Positions 52,026 to 61,192 of a stretch of 64,000 nt of DNA are shown here, in pieces (position 1 is the first letter of the stretch; each line of letters starts with the position of its first letter). Below the pieces are notes generated by a model that ran no database searches, had not been told where the DNA came from, and was given only the letters and a program-made list of their open reading frames with translations. The stretch comes from Numidum massiliense (GTDB lineage Bacteria; Bacillota; Bacilli; Thermoactinomycetales; Novibacillaceae): the NCBI RefSeq assembly GCF_001375555.1, contig NZ_CTDZ01000009.1, positions 675,758-739,757 on the forward strand, read 5' to 3'. Both the position numbers and the translations under genes were made by a program.

Positions 52026-53321
52026 ATGAAGTATAAGATGAAACAGAAGAAAAATCAACGCATTTTACGCATGACCGAAAAAACCTTAATCGTTGGGGCA
52101 GACATTGCCAAGCAGACACACGTCGCTCGTGCGATCGACTTTCGGGGGATCGAACTCGGAAAAGACTGCGTGTTCGAGAATACGCACCAAGGGCTAACCA
52201 AACTGGTGAAGTGGATGAAGGACTTAAAACAGGTTCACAACAAAACAGATGTGCTGTTTGGCGTTGAACCAACTGGACACTATTGGTTTCCTTTAGCGGC
52301 ATTTTTAAAAGAAGAAGGCATCAAAGTCGTTGTGGTTAACCCACATCATGTCAACCGAAGTAAAGAGTTGGAAGACAACTCACCGACGAAAAACGACTAC
52401 AAAGATGCCAAAGTGATCGCGGATCTTATCCGCAACGGTCACTACGCTGAACCGAAGTTCCCGACACAGGTTTATGCCGATTTACGGATCATCATGAACC
52501 TGCGAGAAAAAGTAATGGTGAACTTTAATCAAGCAAAACTGCGTATTCAGAACTGGCTAGACCGCTTCTTCCCTGAGTACCATCAAGTGTTTAAAGACTG
52601 GGAAGGCAAAGCATCGCTAATGACCTTGCGTGAATTTCCAATGCCCAATGAGATTGTCGCTTTAGGCGCCGAAGCCATTCTCAAGCATTGGAAATCGGAA
52701 GTGAAGCGGGCTGTCGGGATAAAGCGCGCCGAGAAGTTGGTGAAAGTAGCGACAACTTCTATCGGGCTTACAGAAGGCATGTATGCCGCGAAGATTGAAT
52801 GTTCGATGCTGCTAGATCAGTACACCTTGTTAGCTGACCAACTAGAAGAGATCATGCGGCAAGTGGAGCAACTGCTTGAGAAAATCCCCGGTACCGAAGC
52901 AATGATGACCATTCCCGGTGTGGGCATTGTCACACTCGCTGGTTTTCTAGCAGAAGTGGGTGATTTAAATGACTACGACCACGGGCAACAAATCATCCGC
53001 TTGGCGGGGTTGAATCTCAAAGAGAATAGCTCAGGCAAGAAGAAGGGGAAAGCGAGTATTAGTAAACGAGGACGTGCAAGGTTACGTGCCCTGCTATTCC
53101 GATGTGTCCTCCCGATGGTCGCTAAAAATGCCGAGTTTAAAGCGATGCATCGTTACTACACGACACGTCGTCACAATCCCCTGAAAAAGAAGCAATCGCT
53201 TATTGCCCTATGCTGCAAACTGATCAAAGTTCTGCATACGCTCGGTACGAGGCAGATTGCGTATGATGCGAAGGATGTTCTGGGTCCAGTGCGCCAGCAA
53301 CAGTTACAGATGGCTGCTTAA
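52026..53321 (+). CDS. IS110-family DEDD transposase
   Basis: 431 residues from ATG 52026 (AAAAGGAGAC). N-terminal RuvC-like DEDD domain: LIVGADIAKQTHVARAIDFR (first Asp), LFGVEPTGHYWFPL (Glu) and NDYKDAKVIADLI (Asp pair). The C-terminal transposase_20 part has the helix-hairpin MTIPGVGIVTLAGFLAEVGD and the catalytic-Ser region KASISKRGRARLRALL. The reading frame is intact. Such recombinases work with a bridge RNA encoded in the element. Confidence 0.93.
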   Translation: MKYKMKQKKNQRILRMTEKTLIVGADIAKQTHVARAIDFRGIELGKDCVFENTHQGLTKLVKWMKDLKQVHNKTDVLFGVEPTGHYWFPLAAFLKEEGIKVVVVNPHHVNRSKELEDNSPTKNDYKDAKVIADLIRNGHYAEPKFPTQVYADLRIIMNLREKVMVNFNQAKLRIQNWLDRFFPEYHQVFKDWEGKASLMTLREFPMPNEIVALGAEAILKHWKSEVKRAVGIKRAEKLVKVATTSIGLTEGMYAAKIECSMLLDQYTLLADQLEEIMRQVEQLLEKIPGTEAMMTIPGVGIVTLAGFLAEVGDLNDYDHGQQIIRLAGLNLKENSSGKKKGKASISKRGRARLRALLFRCVLPMVAKNAEFKAMHRYYTTRRHNPLKKKQSLIALCCKLIKVLHTLGTRQIAYDAKDVLGPVRQQQLQMAA

Positions 53322-53580
53322 AACGAATTAGCCAATCGTCGTGTGACCTTAAGTTTTTCCGTAGGGAAGGCAAAGACAACTGAAGCACGGAGTAGCCGCA
53401 GTACAATTTCCATAAGGGCAACGACCCAGTAAGGGAGCAAGAAGCGGCCTCCACCCCTTGAGAGGTAGAACGAAGGAATGTAAGGGCAATAGACCCCGTG
53501 TGACATGGGAGGGTAAACCGCAAGGGTGAAAGTGGAGATCCAGGGTGCGATCATCGCATAATGACTGGGGGAATATGGAA
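53322..53580 (+). ncRNA. Candidate bridge RNA region of the IS110-family element
   Basis: A non-coding, GC-richer, structured segment directly after the transposase gene. Short complementary blocks suggest hairpins (for example CCACCCCTTGAGAGG, CCCCGTGTGACATGGG, GCGATCATCGC). In IS1111-type elements the bridge RNA is encoded at this end. No expression evidence is possible here. Confidence 0.45.
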
Positions 53581-53830
53581 TTTAGTGTTATTTCTCTGTT
53601 CCCGCACCAAACCCCGATCCCATAAAAACACAGTTATGCACTTATTATCCATCACACTCAAATGTCAAGGGCTGAAATACGGTGAATGAGTGAGGAAACA
53701 CGAGATAAAACTAATTTATAGTGGGAGAGAAACCATATGTTACATGCGATGGGTCAATTTACGAGAGTTCGCACACAATCGACGGACAACGGTTGGCTTA
53801 GCCAATTGGCGATCGGGGGAGGGTTCGCTC

Positions 53831-54985
53831 GTGTTCCTCAATACGACTAGACGACGCAATCCGGACCTCATGCGTGCCGCTGTCAAGCTCCATCAAGCGG
53901 GGGACATCCCACCGAATACTTACCTCATCGACCTCGATACCGTCGCTGATAACACGCGCTTGCTCGCGAATGAGGCGGCGCAGTACGGGGTAAAACTGTA
54001 CTTTATGAGTAAGCAAGTAGGGCGTGTCCCCGCCTTTGCCCGCTGGGTAGCTGAGCACGGAATCCCACAAGCGGTCGCGGTAGATGTCGCAGAAGCGCGC
54101 ATCTTATCCGAAGCAGGGGTTCGCCTCGGTCACGTCGGCCATTTAGTGCAACCTGGCCGTTCCGAATGGGGGGACATTTTGCGACTGAAGCCGGAAGTCG
54201 TGACTGTTTTTTCCTTGACGCGTGCGCGGCAGTTGTCTATGGCGGCAGAGCGGCTCGGCTGTGTACAGCCAGTTCTCCTTCGCGTCGTAAGAAGCGGAGA
54301 TACGCTCTACCCGGGGCAATACGGAGGGTTTAAGCTGGAGGAACTGTCCGCTATGTTGCCTGAGCTACAACGATTGCCCGGTATTCGCATCGTCGGCGTC
54401 ACCTCTTTTCCCGTGCTGTTGATGGACGGACAGAAGCATGAGATGCAGTTAACCCCGAATGCCGAAACGCTGCTGCTGGCAAACCAGGCGCTAGCGCAGG
54501 CCGGGATTCGTGTCACACAAATTAACGGACCGAGTGGCACGAGCTGTACGACGATCCCGCTGTTACACCGCGCTGGCATCACGCACGGAGAACCGGGGCA
54601 CGCCTTAACGGGGACGACGCCGCTTCACGCAATGCATCCTTTACCCGAGCGGCCGGCAATCGTTTATGTGACAGAAGTGTCTCATCGCGATGACGATGAT
54701 ATCTACGTCATCGGCGGAGGCTTTTACACGCGCTCACACGTCGCGGCAGCAGCTGTGTCCAACCGACCAGCGGACATCGTCGACAACATTCTTCCTGCGG
54801 CGCCACTTTCTCCGGAGAATATTGACTATTACGGTGCGCTTAAGCCGGAACGAGACGTCCAGGCGGGGGACACCGCAGTATACGCCTTCCGTACGCAAAT
54901 ATTTGTCACCCGTGCACACGTCGCGTTAATTCGCGGCGTTCGCGAAGGCCAACCCGAAATCGTCCATCTGCAAAGGAGAGGATAG
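53831..54985 (+). CDS. yhfX: YhfX-family PLP protein (alanine-racemase-like fold)
   Basis: 384 residues from GTG 53831. This start has GGGGGAGGG seven bases upstream and gives the family's usual beginning VFLNTTRRRNPDLMRAAVKL; longer in-frame starts run into the IS flank. PLP Lys is in KLYFMSKQVGRVP, with GVTSFPVLL, INGPSGTSC and the C-terminal GGGFYTRSHV. Barrel-type III PLP enzymes racemise or decarboxylate amino acids. It is followed after one base by yhfW. Confidence 0.87.
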   Translation: MFLNTTRRRNPDLMRAAVKLHQAGDIPPNTYLIDLDTVADNTRLLANEAAQYGVKLYFMSKQVGRVPAFARWVAEHGIPQAVAVDVAEARILSEAGVRLGHVGHLVQPGRSEWGDILRLKPEVVTVFSLTRARQLSMAAERLGCVQPVLLRVVRSGDTLYPGQYGGFKLEELSAMLPELQRLPGIRIVGVTSFPVLLMDGQKHEMQLTPNAETLLLANQALAQAGIRVTQINGPSGTSCTTIPLLHRAGITHGEPGHALTGTTPLHAMHPLPERPAIVYVTEVSHRDDDDIYVIGGGFYTRSHVAAAAVSNRPADIVDNILPAAPLSPENIDYYGALKPERDVQAGDTAVYAFRTQIFVTRAHVALIRGVREGQPEIVHLQRRG

Positions 54986-54986
54986 T

Positions 54987-56189
54987 ATGGCAAAAATCGT
55001 GTTGCTCGTGCTTGACAGTTTCGGGATCGGCGCGATGGCCGACTGTTCTGAAGTGAAACCGGAAGATAGCGGCGCCCATACGTACCGACACATTCGCGAA
55101 ACAGCGGCATTACACATCTCGACGATGTACACCCTCGGTTTAAATCAACTGGTCGATGGAAAAGGTGAGCCGCGAGGCGCGTATGGGAAGGCTGCCTTGG
55201 CGCACTACGGCGCCGATACGTTCATGGGCCACCAAGAGCTCGTCGGGAGCATCCCACGCAAGCCGAACAAACGATTAATGAAAGATGTCCACTTAACTGT
55301 GGCTCAAGCGATCGAGCAGGCGGGTTATCGCGTACGCCAGCCGTGGGCGGATCGCCCCGTCTTATTAGTGAACGAAGCGGCTGTCGTCGCCGACAATATC
55401 GAGTCTGAAGTAGGGAACATCATTAACGTGACGGCCGATTTGACACGCATGCCTTTTCCGGAAGTGGTCGCCTTAGGCAAAGTCGTGCGCAGCGTCGTCG
55501 ATGTTAGTCGCGTCATTGCCCTCGGTGGGCCGTATACATCGATTGACCACATTTTGTCTGTCGTCAAAGAAAACGAACCTAATCAGTGGGGCGTGGACAG
55601 TCCGCGGGCGAACGTATACGGAGAAGGGTATTGTGTGCGGCACATGGGGCACGGTGTCACTGTCGAGCGACAGTTTCCTTACATCGCCGAACAGCACGGC
55701 ATACGCGTGCACCGCATCGGCAAAACAGCGGATGTGTTGTACGGCACGGGTCCGGCACAATCGATCGTCGAGACGCGATCCGTTCTAAGTACGTTGGAGG
55801 AAATGTACCACCGGGAGCAAAGCGATGCCGCTTTTCTCGTCACAGTGCAAGAGACGGATTTGGCGGGCCACAAAGAAGATCCCGCATGGTACGCCTCACT
55901 CTTAAATGAGACCGACCGATGGCTAGCGGCGTTTATTCCAGAAATGGGTGCCGAGGATGTACTGATCGTAACCGCCGATCACGGAAACGACCCGACGATC
56001 GGGCATTCGCGCCATACACGCGAGTATACCCCGATTCTCATCACTGGACCGAAGGTAAGTCGGACATCGATTGGCACGCGTCCCACGATGGCCGACATCG
56101 GCGCGACGTTGAGCGATTTTTTTGGACTGCCACCGACGGAAGCAGGGAGTAGTTTTTTAGCCGACGTTTTTAAAATCACATATGCGTAA
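54987..56189 (+). CDS. yhfW: YhfW-family phosphopentomutase-like metalloenzyme
   Basis: 400 residues. Alkaline-phosphatase-superfamily features: VLLVLDSFGIGAMADC (first metal site and nucleophile region), LVGSIPRKP, VTVQETDLAGHKEDP (metal Asp/His) and VLIVTADHGNDPTIGHSRHT (second metal site). It resembles phosphopentomutase, which moves phosphate between C1 and C5 of pentoses, but the Gly/Thr pattern around the nucleophile differs, so the substrate may not be a pentose phosphate. AAAGGAGAGG precedes ATG 54987, which begins one base after the yhfX stop. Confidence 0.88.
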   Translation: MAKIVLLVLDSFGIGAMADCSEVKPEDSGAHTYRHIRETAALHISTMYTLGLNQLVDGKGEPRGAYGKAALAHYGADTFMGHQELVGSIPRKPNKRLMKDVHLTVAQAIEQAGYRVRQPWADRPVLLVNEAAVVADNIESEVGNIINVTADLTRMPFPEVVALGKVVRSVVDVSRVIALGGPYTSIDHILSVVKENEPNQWGVDSPRANVYGEGYCVRHMGHGVTVERQFPYIAEQHGIRVHRIGKTADVLYGTGPAQSIVETRSVLSTLEEMYHREQSDAAFLVTVQETDLAGHKEDPAWYASLLNETDRWLAAFIPEMGAEDVLIVTADHGNDPTIGHSRHTREYTPILITGPKVSRTSIGTRPTMADIGATLSDFFGLPPTEAGSSFLADVFKITYA

Positions 56190-56201
56190 GGAGGAAGAGA
56201 G

Positions 56202-57794
56202 ATGAAAAAGTATGTCGCTGTCGTATTAGTTGCTGCTTTGTGTGTGCTGCCTTTTTCTTTTTCCGGCGGAATAGTGGATGCGAAGGGACAACCGACGATT
56301 GCCGGTCAGCTAGAAATACTGTTGGATAAACACGAGGTATCCAAAGAAGGGCGTTTTTTTGCCCACGAAGGGCGGGGCACGTTAATATTAGAAGCAACTG
56401 GAAAAAAGGTGAAACACAATATCGACATTTTCATCAACGGCAGGCGAGTCGATATTTCTCCGCACACGAAAGGGAAACCGAAATCGCATATTGAAATTGA
56501 TGTCGGCGCCTATCTACTAGACGGGCTTAACGATATAATAGTAAAACGCACAAATAACGGCGCGAAAGTGCCAAAAGTGATTGTACCTTATCCTGAACTG
56601 ATCGACGGGACTCCGGAACAAGTCGGTATGAATAGCAGCAAATTAGCAGCGATCGATCGGATCGTCGAGGAAGCGATCGAAGAAGGGATCACACCCGGGG
56701 CAGTCGTCTTGGTAGCTAAAGATAATAAAGTTGTTAAAGAAAAAGCGTACGGATTAGCTTACAAATACGACATGGGGCAGTTACTCGACAATCCGCGAGC
56801 GATGACGACATCGACAATTTTTGACCTCGCCTCTGTGACAAAAGTGATGGGAACGACACAAGGTATTATGAAGCTCGTCGCTGAAGGGAAAATACGTATA
56901 GAGGACAGCGTCGCCAAGTACATGCCCGATTTCGCGGCCAACGGAAAAGAACACATTACGATTGCCGATTTGCTTACTCATACATCGGGTTTGACACCGT
57001 GGAAACCGACTTATTTTTATGCGGAAAACGAACGGGAAGTGCGTCGTTATATTAACGAACTGCCACTGGAATATCCGAGCGGCACGAAGCGGGCATACAG
57101 CGACTTTAGCTTCATGGTGCTAGGTTTCATCATTGAAGAAGTTTCGGGTGAGCCACTCGATGCATATCTCGAAAAAAACATATACGCCCCGTTAAAGATG
57201 CAGGATACGATGTTCAACCCTTCTGATCGTTTGAAACAGCGGATTGCCGCCACTTCTTGGGGAAATCCGTACGAGTACAAAATGGTTGACGATCCTAACT
57301 TCGGCTATTATGTGGAAGAGGATGCAGACGATTTTTGTTGTTGGCGGGATTATACGCTTATCGGGGAAGTGAACGACGGGAACAGTTACTACGCAAACGA
57401 AGGGGTCGCTGGGCACGCCGGTCTCTTTTCGACGGCGCGAGATTTGGCTGTGTTAGGTCAAGCGATGCTTAACGGCGGGGGATACGGGACGAACAAGTTA
57501 TACGACAGTGAAACTGTGGCAACATTTACGGCTGAGCAGCGGTTCGGTCACGGCTTCGGCTGGGAACGAAACGGAAGTTACATGGGGAGCCAGCACTCTG
57601 GAGAAGCTTTCGGCCACACCGGCTTTACTGGTACCCAGGTGATCTTCGATCCGGTGCACCGGTTACAAATCGTCGTTTTGACGAACAAGCAAAACAACGG
57701 ACCGCGGGAGAGCGGCAGTTATTACAGTACGTTTGCGTTGACGCGGAACATCGCTGACACTGTCTACGAGTCATTCGCTCAGACGAACAAGTAG
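56202..57794 (+). CDS. Secreted serine hydrolase of the class C beta-lactamase family
   Basis: 530 residues with a signal peptide (KKYVAVVLVAALCVLPFSFS, cleaved near VDA). Residues about 40-130 form a beta-rich extra domain. The catalytic domain has the Ser-x-x-Lys motif ASVTK (near residue 211), Tyr-x-Asn-like YSDFSFMVLG (near 299) and HTGFTG near 470. Family members are esterases, D-aminopeptidases or penicillin-binding-like proteins. It starts 12 bases after yhfW with AAGGAGGAAG, so it is in the yhf operon and may release the imported substrate outside the cell. Confidence 0.88.
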   Translation: MKKYVAVVLVAALCVLPFSFSGGIVDAKGQPTIAGQLEILLDKHEVSKEGRFFAHEGRGTLILEATGKKVKHNIDIFINGRRVDISPHTKGKPKSHIEIDVGAYLLDGLNDIIVKRTNNGAKVPKVIVPYPELIDGTPEQVGMNSSKLAAIDRIVEEAIEEGITPGAVVLVAKDNKVVKEKAYGLAYKYDMGQLLDNPRAMTTSTIFDLASVTKVMGTTQGIMKLVAEGKIRIEDSVAKYMPDFAANGKEHITIADLLTHTSGLTPWKPTYFYAENEREVRRYINELPLEYPSGTKRAYSDFSFMVLGFIIEEVSGEPLDAYLEKNIYAPLKMQDTMFNPSDRLKQRIAATSWGNPYEYKMVDDPNFGYYVEEDADDFCCWRDYTLIGEVNDGNSYYANEGVAGHAGLFSTARDLAVLGQAMLNGGGYGTNKLYDSETVATFTAEQRFGHGFGWERNGSYMGSQHSGEAFGHTGFTGTQVIFDPVHRLQIVVLTNKQNNGPRESGSYYSTFALTRNIADTVYESFAQTNK

Positions 57795-57918
57795 ACGTTA
57801 CCGCTGCCGGCGACGGCAGCTGGTCGATGATTGCTACGGGAAGAGGCAACAGAGGCATCTTTTCCGTTCTAGTTGACTTAACCGTTCACTCAAATCTATC
57901 TTTCAATGGAAATTACTT

Positions 57919-57952
57919 GACGCCGTCCACTTACGGGACGGCGTCTTTTTTC
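57919..57952 (+). terminator. Intrinsic terminator of the yhf operon
   Basis: GACGCCGTCC (57919-57928) and GGACGGCGTC (57936-57945) form a perfect stem followed by seven T residues. Confidence 0.9.
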
Positions 57953-57998
57953 TGAAGAAAGTCATGGATCTCTCGTAGTTTCGTTTTCGTTTCCTCGG

Positions 57999-58853
57999 TT
58001 ACTTAATTCTTCGTGCACCCTTATATTTATCCTTCCAAAAGTCGCTCGTTATGTATGCAATTTTTACTCCGTCCGCAGTCGAGACGTGAAAAAACTGGCC
58101 ATTCGCATAGTAAAGTCCGACATTGTTCACTTGGCCGTCAGTGCGCGTACTGAAAAAGACGAGGTCACCGGCCCTTAAGTTACTTTTGCTCACAGCTGAG
58201 CCTGTTTCCCACTGTTGGTCGACCCATTGTGGTAGCGCCGTATTCAACGCCTTTTTGTACACGTATTGCGTAAACCCAGACGTGTTAAAACCGGTTGGCG
58301 TCGTTCCGCCCGCCTTATACGGCGTGCCTAACAGCGCCTTCGCTTCTTTAATTAACGGCGTATCTGCAACCGTGCGGTATCGTTTGGCACCTTCATAACG
58401 GACGTCCCAATACGAACCTTTTGTCAATGTGTCAATTTTGACGCCTTTGCTCACTGTGGCGTGAATGATTTTGTTATTGCCGATGTAGATGGCGTCGTGG
58501 GTGATCTGATCCTTCTCCTTATCTTTGAAAAAGATCAAGTCCCCAGGTTGTAAGTTGGCACGGCTCACTGACGTGCCGTATTGCCACTGCTCTCTAGAGC
58601 TTCGCGGTAACTGAAAGTCGATCGCTTCGCGGTAAACGTATTGGATAAGGCCAGAACAGTCGAACGCCTGCGGCGTCGTGCCGCCAAACTTATAAGGTGT
58701 TCCTAAGTACTTATGGGCTTCATCCACGACTTTTTGACCGTTACTTTCGGCGGCCTCTGCTGTCTGTCCCGTTCCGAGGACGAAAATCGTTAACAAGGTG
58801 AAAAGAACGGGAAAACATAACTTTACAATTCTACTATTTACCAAATCTTTCAC
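57999..58853 (-). CDS. Secreted protein with two NlpC/P60 domains, the second lacking catalytic residues
   Basis: 284 residues. Signal peptide up to about AEAAES (residue 36). Domain 1 (about 40-160) has the active Cys66 in FDCSGLIQYV and His119 in THDAIYIG. Domain 2 (about 165-284) repeats the sequence (GTPYKAGGTTPTGFNTSGFT), but Cys is replaced by Thr191 and His by Asn244, so it cannot be a peptidase. Expected role: cutting peptidoglycan stem peptides outside the cell, with the second copy perhaps binding the wall. The GTG start is very near GAAGGAG; a TTG three codons later is an alternative. Confidence 0.87.
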   Translation of the reverse strand: MKDLVNSRIVKLCFPVLFTLLTIFVLGTGQTAEAAESNGQKVVDEAHKYLGTPYKFGGTTPQAFDCSGLIQYVYREAIDFQLPRSSREQWQYGTSVSRANLQPGDLIFFKDKEKDQITHDAIYIGNNKIIHATVSKGVKIDTLTKGSYWDVRYEGAKRYRTVADTPLIKEAKALLGTPYKAGGTTPTGFNTSGFTQYVYKKALNTALPQWVDQQWETGSAVSKSNLRAGDLVFFSTRTDGQVNNVGLYYANGQFFHVSTADGVKIAYITSDFWKDKYKGARRIK

Positions 58854-58931
58854 ACTCCTTCTTCCATATGTTATAAGTTTTTCCTGTGCGACGTCAAGTG
58901 TAAAAGTGAAACGGGAAGTACATGAGGATTA

Positions 58932-58951
58932 CCCACGTCTGAAACCGTGGG
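58932..58951. repeat. Solo IS200/IS605-type end hairpin
   Basis: CCCACG (58932-58937) pairs with CGTGGG (58946-58951) around TCTGAAAC, the hairpin commonly found at ends of IS605/TnpB elements. No tnpA or tnpB is nearby; likely a relic. Confidence 0.4.
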
Positions 58952-59111
58952 CGTTCAGTCAGCTGTATCTTTAACGGAGTAAGCATACTAGCTACAAGCG
59001 GTGTCCTTGTAATATACTGTGTATTACCTTGATAGGATTCGTTTACTGCCAAACAGCAGGTGTTCTATAGGTACTTCGCACTTTCATACGGATGGCAAAA
59101 GGAGAATGATT

Positions 59112-59261
59112 ATGTGTTGGTTATGGATCGTACTCGCATTTGTAGGGGGGACGTATTTTGGCATAGTCATCTTTTCGCTCATTTCAGCTTCAAAGCTTGC
59201 AGATCGAAAATACGAACAGCTCGAGCGAAAAGAAGGACAAAAAGCAGACCGAGACAACTAA
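59112..59261 (+). CDS. Small single-pass membrane protein (49 aa, DUF3789-like)
   Basis: ATG 59112 lies seven bases after AAAAGGAG; an ATG two codons earlier is too close to it. One membrane helix (LWIVLAFVGGTYFGIVIFSL) is followed by a charged tail (SASKLADRKYEQLERKEGQ). Layout and the ASKLAD motif recall DUF3789 proteins, often phage-linked. Function unknown. The 184 bases after it (59262-59445) show nothing clear. Confidence 0.55.
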   Translation: MCWLWIVLAFVGGTYFGIVIFSLISASKLADRKYEQLERKEGQKADRDN

Positions 59262-59445
59262 CCCGATTGACAAGACGATGGACACGCTCCTAGACTCAAG
59301 GTGGTGGGGCCGTTCACTGTGAGAAAAGAATGCCGTAACCACACCGTAATATCACCTGAATAGCATCGTCACGCGGTAACCGTATGTGTCATCGAGTTAC
59401 TACCTAATGGTATGTATTCACTGTCGGCTCTTTTGGCGGCAGACT

Positions 59446-60963
59446 CTAAAATTGCGGCGTTCGTCCCCTCTGGTCTAATTCCGAGATGTGTGCGGCGATG
59501 AGCGCGCATAACCGCTCAATCCCCGTTTGGAGCTCTTTTTCGTGTACATAAGAGAAGCTGAGGCGCAAATGGTTAAATTGCAACTCGCCGGGGTAGCATG
59601 TTGAACCCGGTAAAAACGAGATGTCAGAGGCTTCGGCTTTAAGCAGCAGGTCGTTCGTGTTTACCCATGTCGGGAACGAGAGCCAAATGTTGAAGCCGCC
59701 ACTCGGTGTGTGCCACTTTACTTCGGGTGGCGCATACCGTTCCAACGCGGCAAGCGTCGTATCGCGGCGCCGTTTTAAGTGTTCGCGCAGCCGCGCCAGT
59801 TGTGAAAAAACGTTTTTTGACTGCATAAGGGGCAAAATCGCTTTTTGTGTAAGTAATGGACTGCCTAAATCAGTCAACGTTTTGGCGACGAGTAGACGGT
59901 TAAACACGTTGCCGGACGCGACGATGGCGGCGATGCGACAGCCGGGCGCTAAAATTTTGCTCAGACCTTTAATATAAATCGTGCTTCCGGACCGATCTAA
60001 ACTCTTAATGTGGGGCGGCGGCGTCTGTTCAAAATACATTTCACTCCACGGGTCATCTTCGACGATGATACAGTTCATACTTTGCGCAAGGTCGAGCAGC
60101 TGCAAGCGACGGCGGAAGGAGAGGACGGTGCCTGTCGGGTTTTGGAAAGTCGGAACGGTGTAGATCAGTTTTGGCGTGTACGTATCGCATAAGCGGATTA
60201 AATGATCGACTTGCATTCCATCGACGTCCACCGGTACTGGTATGACTGTTGCGCCTCTCCCGCGAAATACGTCGATCGCTTCCGTGTACGTCGGTTCTTC
60301 GGCGACGACGATATCCCCGGGGCCAAGAAAACTGCGCGCGACGAGGTCGATCGCTTGTTGCGACCCGTTGGCGATGAGAATCTCGGCGGCGTGCGCCTCG
60401 ACACTTTGGCTTTGCAAATAGTCGGCCATGGCGTGACGCAGTTGCAAATCCCCTTGAATTTCCCCGTATGCCGCGAGTGCTTCCGGATGGTGTAAAACGG
60501 TGTGACTGATGTTTTGCGCCAAATAATCGGTAGGTAGGAGGCGCGGGTTGACGACGGACAAGGCAAAGTTGGCGGCGGCGTCCGTTTGATGGTAGCGCAA
60601 CGATTGCGAACGGTGCAAGTAATCGGCGACTTGGACAGGTAATCTGTCGTCAGGTGCCATGTCGCTATGACGCGCACCGAGCGCGTTGTCCGTACTGTGA
60701 CGGTCGCGGGGCGAATCGATTGGCGCTTCGCCGCTAACAAACGTCCCTTTTCCTTGAATGCGTTCAATGAGCCCTTTTTGCTCCAAACGTTTATACGCTT
60801 GTACGACTGTGACCGGACTGACGCTGATGTTTTGTGCCAATTGCCTAACGGAAGGCAAGCGTCCCCCTGGCGTGAAATAGCCGGACAAAATACGATCGGC
60901 GATCGCTTGATAAATTTGGGTGACGAGCGGTATTTGTGACTGCCGGTTCAGTTCGATTTGCAT
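59446..60963 (-). CDS. pdxR: MocR-type regulator of pyridoxine synthesis (PdxR)
   Basis: 505 residues. The N-terminal GntR winged helix (ILSGYFTPGGRLPSVRQLAQ, NISVSPVTVVQAYKRLEQKG) is fused to a class I aminotransferase domain with the PLP Lys in TIYIKGLSKILAPGCRI and GDIVVAEEPTYTEAIDVFRG. MocR proteins use PLP as effector. It is divergent from pdxS, and direct and inverted repeats fill the 316-bp gap, the arrangement of PdxR-controlled vitamin B6 synthesis. GGGGAGAATA precedes the ATG. Confidence 0.88.
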   Translation of the reverse strand: MQIELNRQSQIPLVTQIYQAIADRILSGYFTPGGRLPSVRQLAQNISVSPVTVVQAYKRLEQKGLIERIQGKGTFVSGEAPIDSPRDRHSTDNALGARHSDMAPDDRLPVQVADYLHRSQSLRYHQTDAAANFALSVVNPRLLPTDYLAQNISHTVLHHPEALAAYGEIQGDLQLRHAMADYLQSQSVEAHAAEILIANGSQQAIDLVARSFLGPGDIVVAEEPTYTEAIDVFRGRGATVIPVPVDVDGMQVDHLIRLCDTYTPKLIYTVPTFQNPTGTVLSFRRRLQLLDLAQSMNCIIVEDDPWSEMYFEQTPPPHIKSLDRSGSTIYIKGLSKILAPGCRIAAIVASGNVFNRLLVAKTLTDLGSPLLTQKAILPLMQSKNVFSQLARLREHLKRRRDTTLAALERYAPPEVKWHTPSGGFNIWLSFPTWVNTNDLLLKAEASDISFLPGSTCYPGELQFNHLRLSFSYVHEKELQTGIERLCALIAAHISELDQRGRTPQF

Positions 60964-60979
60964 CAGTTATTCTCCCCTA

Positions 60980-61192
60980 TTTACATATATTCCACTTATT
61001 TACATGGATTGGCTTTACATAGATTGGCGTACGTTTTTTTATTGTTTCGGTTAGTTGGAAGAGTTACCGCGTTACTGCGTTAAAGGTGCTCGTAAAAGTA
61101 GCGATGATTTTTGCAGCGACAATTTAAACTGTTACAACGCTGCTGTAACAGTTTACGCCCCTAACTGTTACACAGTGATCTTTACTGTTACA
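60980..61192. promoter_or_regulatory. Operator array between pdxR and pdxS
   Basis: TTTACATGGATTGGC (60999-61013) is directly followed by TTTACATAGATTGGC (61014-61028), with a weaker copy at 60980-60994. Further on, AAACTGTTACA (61126-61136) has a perfect inverted copy at 61144-61154, and CTGTTACA recurs at 61165-61172 and 61185-61192, 20 bp apart. Two motif classes suggest separate sites for repression of pdxR and activation of pdxS. Confidence 0.65.

Larger units (their letters stand above)
51852..53690 (+). mobile_element. IS110-family (IS1111-like) element inserted in the yhf cluster
   Basis: The stretch between yhfS and yhfX contains one transposase gene with about 170 bases upstream and several hundred bases of structured non-coding DNA downstream. 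IS110-type elements lack standard terminal repeats, so exact ends could not be fixed; these limits are outer bounds. A long non-coding 3' part is typical of the IS1111 subgroup. Confidence 0.75.

Noticed and set aside
53690-53830. Longer N-terminus for yhfX
   Set aside because: The extra residues do not resemble YhfX, and GTG 53831 has a strong ribosome site and the family-like start.
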